64,000 bases of DNA, from contig JAJKFL010000012.1 of the NCBI GenBank assembly GCA_021186555.1, forward strand, positions 3,458,894 through 3,522,893, in the 5' to 3' direction. Positions 1 through 10,797 of the stretch are shown here, in pieces (position 1 is the stretch's first letter; every line of letters begins with the position of its first letter). Below the pieces are notes generated by a model that was not told where the DNA came from, did no database searches, and saw only the letters and a program-made list of their open reading frames with translations. The position numbers and the translations under genes were made by a program. This stretch comes from Reticulitermes speratus (taxonomy: Eukaryota > Arthropoda > Insecta > Blattodea > Rhinotermitidae).

Positions 1-3000
1 ACACATAGGACAGATATCTGTCGTACAGACAACATTACTGTCACTTCACAGTCATGGACACCGACACTACAGATATCTGTCGTACAGACAACATTACTGT
101 CACTTCACAGTCATGGACACCGACACTACAGATATCTGTCGTACAGACAACATTACTGTCACTTCACAGTCATGGACACTGACACTACAGATATCTGTCG
201 TACAGAACACATTACTGTCACTTCACAGTCATGAACTGTCACTCACGTGCAGGTACTCGCATTACTGTCACTTCACAGTCATGAGCATACTGTCACTTCG
301 CAGTCATGTACTGTCACTTCACAGTCATGACACCGACACTACATATATCTGTCGTACAGACAACATTACTGTCACTTCACAGTCATGGACACCGACACTA
401 CAGATATCTGTCGTACAGACAACATTACTGTCACTTCACAGTCAGTGGACACCGACACTACAGATATCTGTCGTACAGACAACATTACTGTCACTTCACA
501 GTCATGGACACCGACACTACAGATATCTGTCGTACAGACAACATTACTGTCACTTCACAGTCATGGACACCGACACTACAGATATCTGTCGTACAGACAA
601 CATTACTGTCACTTCACAGTCATGGACACCGACACTACAGATATCTGTCGTACAGACAACATTACTGTCACTTCACAGTCATGGACACCGACACTACAGA
701 TATCTGTCGTACAGACAACATTACTGTCACTTCACAGTCATGGACACCGACACTACAGAATCTGTCGTACAGACAACATTACTTCACTTCACAGTCAGGC
801 ACGACACACAGAACGTCTACAGACAACATTACTGTCACTTACAGTCATGACACACTACAGTATCTGTCGTACGACACACTACAGTTCTCTACAGACATTG
901 TCACTTCACATCAGATCACGACTAGATACTGTCGTCGACACAGTACTGTACTTCACATCGACACGACATACATCGTCGACAGAAACTTACTGTCACTTCA
1001 CAGTCTGGACACCGACCTCAATGTCTAGACACGCACTCATAACTCGTACGACACATTACGTCACTTCACAGTCATGGACCCGACACTACAGATCTGTCGT
1101 ACAGAAACATACTGTCACTCACAGTCATGGACACCGACACTACAGATACTTCGTACAGAAACATTACTGTCACTTCACAGCTGGACACGACACTACAGAT
1201 ATCTGTCGTACAACACATTACTGTCACTTCACAGTCATGGACACGACACTAAGATATCTGTCGTACAGAAACATACTGTCACTTCACAGTCATGACACCG
1301 ACACTACAGATATCTGTCGTACAGACAACATTACTGTCATTCACAGTCATGGACACCGACACTACAGATATCTTCGTACAGACACATTACTGTCACTTCA
1401 CATCATGGACACCGACACTACAGATATCTGTCACAGAAACATACTGTCACTTCACAGTCATGGACACCGACACTACAGATATCTGTCGTACAGAACATTA
1501 CTGTCACTTCACAGTCATGACACGACACACAGTATCTGTCGTCAGACACATTACTGTCACTCACAGTCATGGACACCGACACTACAGATATCTGTCGACA
1601 GACACATTACTGCACTTCACAGTCATGGACACCGACACTACAGATATCGTCGTACGAACACATTACTGTCACTTCACAGTCATGGACAACCGACACTACA
1701 GATATCTGTCGTACAGACACATTACTGTCACTTCACAGTCATGGACACGACACTACAGATATCTGTCGTACAGACACATTACTGTCACTTCACAGTCATG
1801 GACACACGACATACAGTCATAATCTGTGTACAAACAGCATGTACTGCACTTCCACAGTCATGGACACGACACACAGATTCGTCGTACAGAACACATGAAA
1901 CTGTCACTTCACAGTCATGTCGCACACATATCACCAGACATACAGATATCTGTCGTCGTACAGAATACCCACACATTACTGTCATCTCTGTCACAAGTCA
2001 TGGACACCGACACTACAGATATCTGTCGTACAGACAACATTACTGTCACTTCACAGTCATGGACACCGACACTACAGATATCTGTCGTACAGACAACATT
2101 ACTGTCACTTCACAGTCATGGACACCGACACTACAGATATCTGTCGTACAGACAACATTACTGTCACTTCACAGTCATGGACACCGACACTACAGATATC
2201 TGTCGTACAGAACACATTACTGTCACTTCACAGTCATGGACACCGACACTACAGATATCTGTCGTACAGAACACATTACTGTCACTTCACAGTCATGGAC
2301 ACCGACACTACAGATATCTGTCGTACAGAACACATTACTGTCACTTCACAGTCATGGACACCGACACTACAGATATCTGTCGTACAGAACACATTACTGT
2401 CACTTCACAGTCATGGACACCGACACTACAGATATCTGTCGTACAGAACACATTACTGTCACTTCACAGTCATGGACACCGACACTACAGATATCTGTCG
2501 TACAGAACACATTACTGTCACTTCACAGTCATGGACACCGACACTACAGATATCTGTCGTACAGAACAACATTACTGTCACTTCACAGTCATGGACACCG
2601 ACACTACAGATATCTGTCGTACAGACAACATTACTGTCACTTCACAGTCATGGACACCGACACTACAGATATCTGTCGTACAGACAACATTACTGTCACT
2701 TCACAGTCATGGACACCGACACTACAGATATCTGTCGTACAGACAACATTACTGTCACTTCACAGTCATGGACACCGACACTACAGATATCTGTCGTACA
2801 GAACACATTACTGTCACTTCACAGTCATGGACACCGACACTACAGATATCTGTCGTACAGAACACATTACTGTCACTTCACAGTCATGGACACCGACACT
2901 ACAGATATCTGTCGTACAGACAACATTACTGTCACTTCACAGTCATGGACACCGACAATACAGATATCTGTCGTACAGAACACATTACTGTCACTTCACA

Positions 3001-3474
3001 GTCATGGACACCGACACTACAGATATCTGTCGTACAGAACACATTACTGTCACTTCACAGTCATGTACTGTCACTTCACAGTCATGTACTGTCACTTCGC
3101 AGTCATGTACTGTCACTTCACAGTCATGTACTGTCACTTCGCAGTCATGTACTGTCACTTCACAGTCATGGACACCGACACTACAGATATCTGTCGTACA
3201 GAACACATTACTGTCACTTCACAGTCATGTACTGTCACTTCACAGTCATGTACTGTCACTTCGCAGTCATGTACTGTCACTTCACAGTCATGTACTGTCA
3301 CTTCGCAGTCATGTACTGTCACTTCACAGTCATGGACACCGACACTACAGATATCTGTCGTACAGAACACATTACTGTCACTTCACAGTCATGTACTGTC
3401 ACTTCACAGTCATGTACTGTCACTTCGCAGTCATGTACTGTCACTTCGCAGTCATGTACACCGACACTACAGAT
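1..3474. repeat. 59-bp satellite array, truncated by the window start
   Basis: A tandem array whose unit recurs every 59 bases, for example GTCATGGACACC at 51 and again at 110. Each unit carries the 12-base perfect palindrome ACAGATATCTGT followed by CGTACAGA, and ends in ACTGTCACTTCACAGT. Two variants alternate: CAGACAACATTA and CAGAACACATTA. The stretch 780-1990 has many one- or few-base deletions, while 1990-3060 is almost perfect. Because the unit contains few stops, frames of several hundred codons stay open; these are not genes. The array continues upstream of the window. Confidence 0.97.
3062..3470. repeat. Higher-order block: one 59-mer plus five 21-mers (164 bp)
   Basis: At its right end the 59-bp array changes structure. 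A 21-bp sub-unit, CATGTACTGTCACTTC plus A or G and CAGT, is a deletion derivative of the 59-mer. It occurs in runs of five between single 59-mers, giving a 164-bp higher-order period (59 + 5 x 21). The C[A/G]CAGT variant alternates in the same order in successive blocks, so the block itself was duplicated. The last block is shorter and ends in degenerate sequence near 3476. Confidence 0.9.
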
Positions 3475-3794
3475 AGATAACAAAGAAACGTCTGCGCATT
3501 ATCACAAGTAATGCAACTGCGCCATTTTTATATCATTCGTAACTGGGAATTACGAATTATGAGACTCCTGGCTAGTTCCGTGATAATCCGTTACGTGCTT
3601 ACTACCGGGACACAAACATGTACACCCTGTATAGCTGTCCCTCTACATAACTAAATAACACGTCACAAAGCCGTACAAGACAGTGGAGGTGTAGTTACAC
3701 ACATTTTTAACCTCGACATCATATGCGATTCAGTGGTCAGTTTCACGCTGTGACCGCATTTACTCCATAAAAAGAGTCCTTGGAGTCTAAAGGT
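3475..3794. other. Unassigned spacer
   Basis: Unique-looking, moderately AT-rich sequence between the 59-bp array and a SINE copy. I see no open frame with coding character, no repeat and no recognisable regulatory motif. Confidence 0.5.
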
Positions 3795-3921
3795 GTGTCG
3801 CAGAGCCGGTCTGGGTGCGGAGAAAAAAGGGGCTTCTAACTTTGCCTGGAAGTGAATGTCGATACATATCATCCAAACCACAGTCCCGCCACTACACTGA
3901 CTGAGCTACCCCGGCTCCCGT
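3795..3921 (-). mobile_element. SINE family A, head and partial body, decayed
   Basis: Read on the minus strand this begins with GGAGCCGGGGTAGCTCAGTC, which resembles a tRNA 5' half and polymerase III A box. It continues into the family A body (GACCGGCTCT). The B box is degenerate compared with the copies at 4440 and 24283. It is an old, diverged copy. Confidence 0.65.
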
Positions 3922-4439
3922 ACAAAAGTACGTATTTGATCAAAATGCTTAGAGGAGTTACGTCACCAACGTGGCCACGATGGACTCGTTAGTGCTGTCT
4001 AAGCTGCACCATGATGCTAGACTGGACAACCCTGAGCCGAGCAGATTCACGCGCTGTGACTTTCTGTTGTTTCCACCATTTTATGAGATGAGCGCTGTAA
4101 CGTGACCTGTCCGCTTTTGCCTTTCCGGGAAAACGGCAACCACAGCCACGTCAAAATGTTTTATGGCCAACTGACAAAACGGAAATTGGGATCAACAGCT
4201 TAATGACTGTGAATCTGTGTTCAGAGCCATTCGTAATGAAGGGAAGGGATCCGAAAGGTCATCAACTAATGTCCACAACACAAGTGATACGATAATACTT
4301 CAATAACGCGTCAAAATAAATACGTAAACACTACCACTACTACTACTAGCAGCCGACCAACTCAGTGCAGCAGAGTTGCCCTTGATAAGCTAGCAGCGGC
4401 TCGGTCAGACTGTATGTAGCCAGAAAATCCAACAAAACT
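3922..4439. other. Unassigned spacer
   Basis: No repeat or coding signal recognised. A short run of CTACTACTACTA lies near 4334-4348. Confidence 0.45.
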
Positions 4440-4715
4440 GGGATAGCTCAGTTGGTATAGTGACTAGACTACGGGCTGCATGGTCCGGGGTTCGAATCTC
4501 AGCAGCGGATAGAAATTTTTCTTTCCTCCAAAACGTCCAGACCGTCTCTGGGGCCCACGCAGTCTCCTATTCAAAGGGTACTGGGGTTCCTTCCCGAAGG
4601 TAAAGCGGCCGGGGCGCGATGTTGACTTTCACCTCCATCAAACGCCGAAGTTAAGCATGAGTGCTGCTATACCTCTGCTTCCCCTCTATGTCTTCATGGC
4701 TTGCGCAGTGACAGC
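4440..4715 (+). mobile_element. SINE family A, near full length (tRNA-derived)
   Basis: The head reads GGGATAGCTCAGTTGGTATA (A box) and, 48 bases on, GGGGTTCGAATCTC (B box), the internal polymerase III promoter of a tRNA-derived SINE. The body has the family signatures CCAAAACGTCCAGACCG, TCTCTGGGGCCCACG, a GGCCGGGGCG block, and a 3' part with CTATGTCTTCATGG. It is the best reference copy of family A in the window. Related copies lie at 3795, 5167, 10645, 12296, 24010, 33469, 49045 and 53715. Confidence 0.85.
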
Positions 4716-5103
4716 TTCACCTCGCTCACAACAGCCACGTCACTGGTCCCTCCCCAAACCTGATGAAGCCAGCCCACACATCACATCACATTGCTTGAGT
4801 AATAATGATGACAATATTACCATAATAATAATAATAATAATTGTTGTACCGGCAAGTACAGCCCACGAGAAGTGTGACAACGAAAGTGATGCTAACAATC
4901 AGAGATGTCAGCACTTGTTGCCTCTCAAGACATCAGTAAACACTGCAGTGTGGAACTGCCGAAGGAGGCCGCTGTGACAACAGCACAGGTCGTGAGGCTG
5001 ACAGATCGCGTAAGGCAATGTCAGATGCACTTCGTGTAAAGCTCTTAAGCCCCAGGGTCAATGATATTGCGTCATGAAGAGAATATCCTGTAATACGATG
5101 TGG
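4716..5103. other. Unassigned spacer with an AAT microsatellite
   Basis: Contains a short (AAT)n run near 4822-4842. Nothing else is recognised. The open frame across this stretch is the SINE 3' end plus microsatellite and has no protein-like character. Confidence 0.5.
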
Positions 5104-5166
5104 GGATGATGATGATGATGATGATAATGATCATACTACTACTACTACTAATAATAATAATAATAA
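5104..5166. repeat. Compound trinucleotide microsatellite
   Basis: Successive runs of (GAT)n, (TAC)n and (AAT)n. They abut the 3' end of the reverse-strand SINE A copy that follows, a common place for simple repeats to grow from SINE tails. Confidence 0.85.
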
Positions 5167-5345
5167 TGGTAGAGTTGTCCCTGCCCAAGCCATGAAGGTA
5201 TATTGGGGGAGTAGAAGTATAGTTCCACTCATTCTGAACATCGGAGTTACATGGAGGCGAGTAATATACATAAAGCCCTGGCCGCCTGACGCCGGTACCC
5301 ATTGAACAGAGCCAATCTGGACGATTTGGGGAACAGGAAAATCAC
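5167..5345 (-). mobile_element. SINE family A, 5'-truncated copy
   Basis: On the minus strand it shows the family A body: CCAGATTGG (equivalent to CCAGACCGG), a CAATGGGTACCGGCG block, GGCGGCCAGGGC, and the 3' CTTCATGGCTTGGGCAGG. The tRNA-like head is missing. The 3' end meets the microsatellite at 5104-5166. Confidence 0.75.
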
Positions 5346-6964
5346 TTTCCTGTGCTTGTTGTTTCCTGAATAAATCTGGCACGGGCTGAGGATAATTATT
5401 GGGGTAAGAAATGTTACACAGTGCCTCGGACTTGGACACGTTCTTTGGAACGACCTAAGCAATGGAAAACGGACATGAGATTTGTAACGCGGAATGTGTG
5501 AGGGCCGTATAGCATTTAGCCAGCGAACACAATTGCAAGAGACGTAGCAACGTATAGCTTAGATTTAATGACAGTCCATGAGGTCAGATGGGACAAGGGT
5601 GGCACTGAACCATCACAGGATTATACTTCTTTCCATGGAAAATAGAATGAAAATCATCAATTAGGGACACGATTTTTTATACATAAGGGAAGGATATCAG
5701 CACTTAAGAGAGTTGAGTTCGTTAGTCTATCCTATCGGATTACTGGGAAAGGGTTGACAGCACTGCCAGGACTAAACTACGCACAAAGACCGCGCTAGGG
5801 ACTTCAGCACCAGCAGCTGACCTCTGTGCAGTATAGTATGCCGATAACAGACAGTGGACACCAGATGGGTACAACTTGTCAAAAATTAACCTGTGCATGG
5901 ACCGTTTGATGTTCGAAGTCGTAATAGGATGACGACTGACATCTCTTACACGAAGCTCCCAGGACACTTATCGATATCATTTAACGATCATAATATCACC
6001 GTTTTAATAAATAACACTCCTGGAATACACAATACTCATACAAGACACAAAGGCTGATCAAGTACGTACATTATACACAGAAATACACACAGAGGAAATT
6101 ACACAGTGGACTAATACTGTATGTAACTATATTCATTCAATAATTTCTATATGTTGACTGTATGTTCACCGTGAGGATGGACATGATAACGAAACACGTA
6201 TCAGATAAGGGGGTATTATATACATAAAGTGTTACAGCAACTGTATCGGTATTTCGGCATGTATTGTTTACGAATTACAAGGCGAAAATAAATTTAAGAT
6301 CGAGACGGAATATATTTACTGTGCAGTACGAACTAAATCTTTATAATAACTCTTACCTTTCCTTTGTTTTTTAAACGAAGCAGCAGAGGCAACATGGCAA
6401 CTATAAGCTTCACACATCTGTAGCACAAGCACTGCTTCCTAAACACAAATTCACCGCTTCATTCTAAGCCTTGGTGTTAGCTTCCACTTCTCGCACTCAT
6501 CACCGACCTGCTCAATTCTGCCCTCTGCTTCGCGTGCTCAGAAGAACAAATGGCAATCACATTTGTTACAGAATCTAATTTATAAAGAAACCCAGGACAT
6601 CCATCTAGTCAATTTATCACTACAGAGCCATCTACAGAAAGAACAAAGCATCAAAAAGCCACCCATTCTTTCATACGGCCCGTTATCTCGAAGGCTGTTA
6701 AATTGACAAGAGTGTTTGGTTTCGGTACGTGTAGAAAGTAATAAAACGAGACACACGAAAATAGAATTTCGATATTGTTACCTGGAGGTCGAATATAACT
6801 TATTTTATCAATAAAGAGCGGTTGAAATTAATAGAAAAATTAGCGAAGACAGCTAGTTCATGAGCGTGTAATAATAAATACAGCGTTTTATGATTATATA
6901 AATGAACATTACAAATGATGTAGCAAAACCAAAAGTTTCAAAATTGACAGTGTAATAAAATCCT
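5346..6964. other. Unassigned unique-looking DNA
   Basis: About 1.6 kb without a recognised repeat, RNA gene or protein similarity. The open frames are short (75 codons or fewer) and lack coding character. Base composition becomes AT-rich after 5990. Confidence 0.5.
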
Positions 6965-7069
6965 GAATCAGCCGGTAAATATAGTTACCACTGTGGCGTA
7001 AGGGGTAAAAATCAAAGATAATTGTTTGTGGTTCGGTCCAACCCCGTACCACCTTAATGATTGGTATTA
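6965..7069. repeat. Fragment of dispersed element G (weak)
   Basis: GGTAAATATAGTTACCACTG resembles the imperfect inverted core seen in several dispersed copies here (25.1, 46.3, 49.6, 50.7 and 55.9 kb). It is short and degenerate, so the assignment is tentative. Confidence 0.35.
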
Positions 7070-7903
7070 GAAAATATACAAGAGCTACAAGACTTAAGTC
7101 GCTTCTCACGTCGCAAGAAATATACAAGAGCTACAAGACTTAAGTCGTTTCTTACGTCGCAACAAATATATAAGAGCTAGAAGACTTAAGTCGCTTCTTA
7201 CGTCGCAAGAAATATACAAGAGCTAGAAGACTTAAGTCGCTTCTTACGTCGCAAGAAATATACAAGAGCTACAAGACTTAAGTCGCTTCTTACGTCGTAA
7301 GAAATATACAAGAGCTAGAAGACTTAAGTCGCTTCTTACGTCGCAAGAAATATACAAGAGCTAGAAGACTTAAGTCGCTTCTTACGTTGCAAGAAATATA
7401 CAAGAGCTAGAAGACTTAAGTCGCTTCTTACGTCGTAAGAAATATACAAGAGCTACAAGACTTAGTCGCTTCTTACGTCGCAAGAAATATACAAGAGCTA
7501 CAAGACTTAAGTCGCTTCTTACGTCGCAAGAAATATACAAGAGCTACAAGACTTAAGTCGCTTCTTACGTCGCAAGAAATATACAAGAGCTACAAGACTT
7601 AAGTCGCTTCTTACGTCGCAAGAAATATACAAGAGCTACAAGACTTAAGTCGCTTCTTACGTCGCAAGAAATATACAAGAGCTACTAGACTTAAGTCGCT
7701 TCTTACGTCGCAAGAAATATACAAGAGCTACAAGACTTAAGTCGCTTCTTACGTCGCAAGAAATATACAAGAGTTACAAGACTTAAGTCGCTTCTTACGT
7801 CGCAAGAAATATACAAGCGCTAGTAGACTTAAGTCGCTTCTTACGTCGCAAGAAATATACAAGAGCTAGTAGACTTAAGTCGCTTCTTACGTCGCAAGAA
7901 ATA
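7070..7903. repeat. 46-bp minisatellite, about 18 copies
   Basis: The unit contains AAATATACAAGAGCTA, GACTTAAGTCGCTTCTTACG and TCGCAAG, with period 46 (GCAAGAAATATAC at 7113, then 7159). GACTTAAGTC is a 10-base palindrome present in nearly every unit. Variants are GCTACAAG, GCTAGAAG, GCTAGTAG and CGTCGTAAG. The copies are clustered by variant, which suggests local duplication. Confidence 0.96.
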
Positions 7904-8209
7904 CCGCCTGGCTTCCCTTTCATAGAATTTCTCCGTAATACAATTTTTATTGGTTTGTATCGAGCGAGGCTTTAATGTTCTCTGTGGCAGCCATAAAACA
8001 GGCGATAAGCAGACTTGTAACGCGATAACAGACGGCCATGTCGACATAACGCGACACCAGCAAGTAACAAGGCACAGTGCTGATCGCGGGGCGAGCAGAA
8101 AGCAACAAGGCTATTGAAACATGTCGCACAGTAGACACAGACTACTGTACACGTTTGTGCTGCACCCTGGCGTTTGAAAGCAACACGTACAATGAAGAAA
8201 TGTCTTGTC
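7904..8209. other. Unassigned spacer
   Basis: Overlapping short open frames exist on both strands but none looks coding. No element recognised. Confidence 0.45.
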
Positions 8210-8600
8210 TTCACTTCTTCGTCTTATTCCTCATACTCACAATCTTCTTCTCCTCTGCACCTCCACATTCTTTTGCTCCTCATTCTCGTCTTATTTTATT
8301 TTTTCTCCTTATTCCTCTTGTTCTCCCTTTATTTTCCCCCTTTTTTTATCTTTCTTCCTCTTCTATTTCTTTGGCGTTCCTTCTCCTATTTCTTCTTTTT
8401 CTTATTACTACTACTACTACTACTACTATTACTACAACTACATGCTTATTCTCCTGTTCATCTTGTTAGCACTTTTCTTTAACATTTTTATTCCTATTCT
8501 TCTCCTCTGTTTCCATTCTGGTTCATCTCATTGTCCATATTCGTATTTTTCCCCTTTCCTTCTTCACAGCCTCTGTACTCGTACATTTCTGTAGCCCAAC
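8210..8600. repeat. Polypyrimidine tract with an embedded (TAC)n run
   Basis: About 390 bases with a very strong excess of C and T on the plus strand (many TTCTTC, TCCTC and CTTTTT runs), interrupted by a TAC/TAT microsatellite near 8406-8440. All three forward frames stay open because the pyrimidine bias excludes stops; the predicted Leu/Phe/Ser-rich peptides are compositional artefacts. Confidence 0.8.
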
Positions 8601-8654
8601 CTACCGCCGTTCCTAGCACACGAACAGGACAGTCGCCAATGTTCGTCGCCCTGC

Positions 8655-8830
8655 AGTACTGACCTTTGTATGCCTGTCTGCTTTTAAGGTCAGTCCATGT
8701 GTGGTTTGTGGCAGTGGGACTACGTAGTTTCTCACACAGCACTCCGGTTTCCCCCTGTCACTATCAGTCCGCCAAAGCTCCACACCCACACATCATTCAT
8801 CTACTACGAGCGCACTTGTTAAATACAAAA
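8655..8830 (+). mobile_element. SINE family E, 5'-truncated fragment
   Basis: Shares with the copies at 30.5 and 34.2 kb the ordered words GGTCAGTCCATGT, GTGGCAGTGGGAC, TTTCCCCCTGTCA.TATCA, CACATCATTCATCTA and a final TTAAATA. The tRNA-like head is missing. Confidence 0.65.
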
Positions 8831-9294
8831 CTTCTCTCTTCTTGTCTAAAATCTCAAAGTTCCAGCGGCTAACTTTTGACTCAGCTGAATTATACGGCGT
8901 GTCAGACTCAAGCCGCCCTTACTTTAAATGCCACACTGACATTTAATGTATTCAGATACGACAGCGCGCAGCAACAACGTCTCTTTACACGGCGACGGGT
9001 AGACAAACCTATTTAAGTCCACGGGCGGCAGTTTACTTCTCTGTGGGTCGCATCAAACTCAGTTTATGACCTCGGCCTATCTTTCCCTCGCATTAAAGTG
9101 TCTACGTCATTGCACTTTTAGTAGTTTTGTTAGCAAAGTGCGGCTAATATATGGAAGTCATAAACATTCTAACACACGATCAACTTTTGCGCTATATTTT
9201 TCAACGTTTATATTATTCTGTGTGACGATTTAAGACATTATTATTTATAAGTTACAATAAAAACTAGGACACAGACGTGGAAACCAATCAAAGG
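8831..9294. other. Unassigned spacer
   Basis: No repeat, RNA or coding signal recognised. Confidence 0.45.
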
Positions 9295-9348
9295 ATAGTT
9301 TTAATACCGCCAAACACAACTAATGTATATTTCACACCTTATTGTGGC

Positions 9349-9380
9349 AACAAGTTTCGACCTAATTCGGTCAGCTTCAG
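9349..9380 (-). ncRNA. Hammerhead-like motif, left arm (box I substituted)
   Basis: On the minus strand: CTGAAGC, T, stem GACC, a 6-nt loop, stem GGTC, GAAAC, TTGT, then T. Four perfect stem II pairs. The box I base equivalent to A9 is C here, which should inactivate a hammerhead. Confidence 0.35.
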
Positions 9381-9489
9381 GTCATTAATATAAAACTCAT
9401 AAAAGTGTTTTATACAATTGTAGTAGATGGCAGTCTATTAATAATAATACAATTGTATACAATACTCCTATGAGTTTTACATTAATGAC

Positions 9490-9521
9490 CTGAAGATGAT
9501 CGAAACAGGTCGAAACATGTT
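9490..9521 (+). ncRNA. Hammerhead-like motif, right arm
   Basis: CTGAAGA, T, stem GATC, a 6-nt loop, stem GGTC (one G-U pair), GAAAC, ATGT, then T. The core order fits a type I hammerhead apart from the extra T. Flanking stem I pairing is poor. Confidence 0.4.
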
Positions 9522-9601
9522 GCCGCAAGAAGGTGTACAATACAATTTAGTAGTGTTTGACGGTGTTTAAATTATTCTTTGTTACAAATTAACTTAACGG
9601 G

Positions 9602-9865
9602 ATGATAAAACTAGTATTTAGTAACCAATCACCTAACTACTTCCATGCGACACAGTCCTCCTTCAGAACCCAACAGTCACTCAGCCAGCCAAGGAATTCC
9701 CCTCACTTTGTGAAACCCGACGTTTCCTTACCGTGTTCACAAAATCCCGCACTTGAATCCTGTCCTGAGACAAATGAACTCACTATAAATCTTCATACAC
9801 TATCTATATTTACGTCTATATTACTCTCGTATCTACGCCTACATTCGCCAACAGGTCTCCTCTAG
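9602..9865 (-). pseudogene. Decayed 3' end of non-LTR retrotransposon ORF2 (family L2)
   Basis: Translated on the minus strand from about 9861, the sequence reads RRPVGECRRRYESNI, then a frame-broken stretch, then (with shifts) a remnant of the ORF end near KVRGIPWLAE. This matches the order of the C-terminal tail common in insect endonuclease/reverse-transcriptase ORFs: a G-R-P-R-R-R-W-E-D-N-I region, then a Leu-Ala-Gln-Asp-Arg region, then MNLR and the end. The better preserved copy at 32.4-33.1 kb has the same segments in order. Stops and frameshifts show it is dead. The open frame on the opposite strand is its shadow. Confidence 0.6.
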
Positions 9866-10213
9866 TACTCATTTTCGTATATTTTATGCGTACTACAAGA
9901 CCTGCTCATCCCACCCACCTTGTCTTACTAATTCCAACAATATAACTAAGTGCCCAAGGTCCTCATACCACGAGGTAAGTACACCCACAGTCAAATGTCT
10001 GTCACAACATAACTTAGCGCAGATCTGCTGCACGGTCCAGCAATAACGGCGATGTAACTACTGGACGGACAAATACGCAAATAAACACAGCACACGTTGT
10101 TATCTGTGTGTCTTCTAAATGCAACTAAACATGTATATGATTACTGTGGTTATTATTATTACTCTTTCTGATAGTACAAAAAATTTCGAGTCCTTGCCTC
10201 CTCTGTTGTAGGA
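9866..10213. other. Unassigned spacer
   Basis: AT-rich sequence with no recognised element or gene. Confidence 0.45.
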
Positions 10214-10300
10214 AAAGTTAAACTAGTCTTAAAATAAATCTCACTCCGACAAATGTACACTGTTTATGTTATTTAACATAATTTTTATTAAAAAATGCCC

Positions 10301-10335
10301 GACATGTTTCGAACCAATTTATGGTTCATCTTCAG
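10301..10335 (-). ncRNA. Hammerhead-like motif, best stem I
   Basis: Minus strand: flank GCCC, box CTGAAGA, extra T, stem II GAACC/GGTTC with a 7-nt loop, GAAAC, AT, GT, C, flank GGGC. Stem I (GCCC/GGGC), stem II (5 bp), the two-pair stem III (AC/GT) and cleavage base C are all present in the order of a type I hammerhead. The single departure is the T between box I and stem II. Confidence 0.55.
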
Positions 10336-10403
10336 GGGCTCACCTTTCTCAAATTACATCAGCTATACAATAAATAAATAAATAAATTGAGAAAAGTGAG
10401 CCC

Positions 10404-10438
10404 CTGAAGATGAACCGTAAATTGGTTCGAAACATGTC
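10404..10438 (+). ncRNA. Hammerhead-like motif, right arm
   Basis: Same layout as the left-arm copy: CTGAAGA, T, GAACC, 7-nt loop, GGTTC, GAAAC, ATGT, C. Stem I is reduced (CC/GG) because the flank after the cleavage base has lost one G. Confidence 0.5.
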
Positions 10439-10644
10439 GGACAATTTTTAATAAAAATTATGTTAAATAACATAAACAGTGTACATTTGTCGGAGTGAGA
10501 TTTATTTTAATCAAGAATGTACGGCACAAGCAACGTAAAGTTGAACTAGTCTTGTCTTGCTCTAAACTCAGCAACACGCAATGACATCACATGCAGCTCC
10601 GAAACTTCTTAACTTCGGCAATAGATAGACACAGTGCCTAGCTT

Positions 10645-10797
10645 CATGCCCCTGGTTAAGAGGTTCGATGGGCCCCACAGCCGGTCTGGACGCTGCGGAA
10701 AGTAAAATTGGCTTCCCCTGCGGGGAATCGAAACACGTTTCTCCAGTCGTTCAGCCCGCAACCTAGTCACTGTTCTTACTGAGCTATTCTAGCTATT
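10645..10797 (-). mobile_element. SINE family A, head and partial body
   Basis: On the minus strand it starts with a degenerate AGCTCAGTAAGAACAGTGAC and B box GATTCCCCG, then CGTCCAGACCGGCTGTGGGG. The 3' portion is missing. Confidence 0.65.

Larger units (their letters stand above)
9295..9585. mobile_element. Foldback element with hammerhead-like arms
   Basis: An imperfect inverted repeat. The left arm includes CCGCCAAACAC, CACACCTTATTG and AAGTTTCGACC. The right arm includes the complements GGTCGAAACATG, AAGGTGT and GTGTTTGACGG. The arms meet around an AT-rich centre (AAAACTCATA to TATGAGTTTT). Each arm holds one copy of the CTGAAG[A/C]..GAAAC motif. There is no ORF. I read it as a non-autonomous foldback of a Penelope-like type; this is inference. 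Confidence 0.65.
10214..10553. mobile_element. Foldback element with tail and 17-bp flanking direct repeat
   Basis: Near-perfect inverted arms (10229-10368 and 10390-10510) around a short AAAT-repeat centre. The right arm is followed by a one-sided 26-nt tail (10511-10536, containing AATGTACG). A 17-base direct repeat, AAAGTTRAACTAGTCTT, lies at 10214-10230 and 10537-10553 and looks like a target-site duplication. Outer arm words CGACAAATGTACAC and TTATGTTATTTAACATAAT are shared with the element at 19.4 kb. Each arm carries a hammerhead-like motif. Inverted LTR-like arms plus a short unilateral tail are known for Penelope-like elements; there is no ORF here. Confidence 0.75.

Noticed and set aside
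385-3480. A 1031-codon open frame and its overlapping partners
   Set aside because: They lie wholly in the 59-bp satellite; three frames are open at once because the unit rarely forms stops, and the peptide simply repeats the unit in shifting phase.
7070-7903. CRISPR array
   Set aside because: The whole unit is repeated with no unique spacers, and the genome is evidently eukaryotic. The same applies to all other arrays here.
8205-8594. Three overlapping hydrophobic ORFs
   Set aside because: They are caused by a pyrimidine-rich tract and open simultaneously in all forward frames.
9602-9865. A plus-strand 87-codon protein
   Set aside because: The recognisable similarity is on the minus strand (retrotransposon ORF tail), so the forward frame is a shadow.
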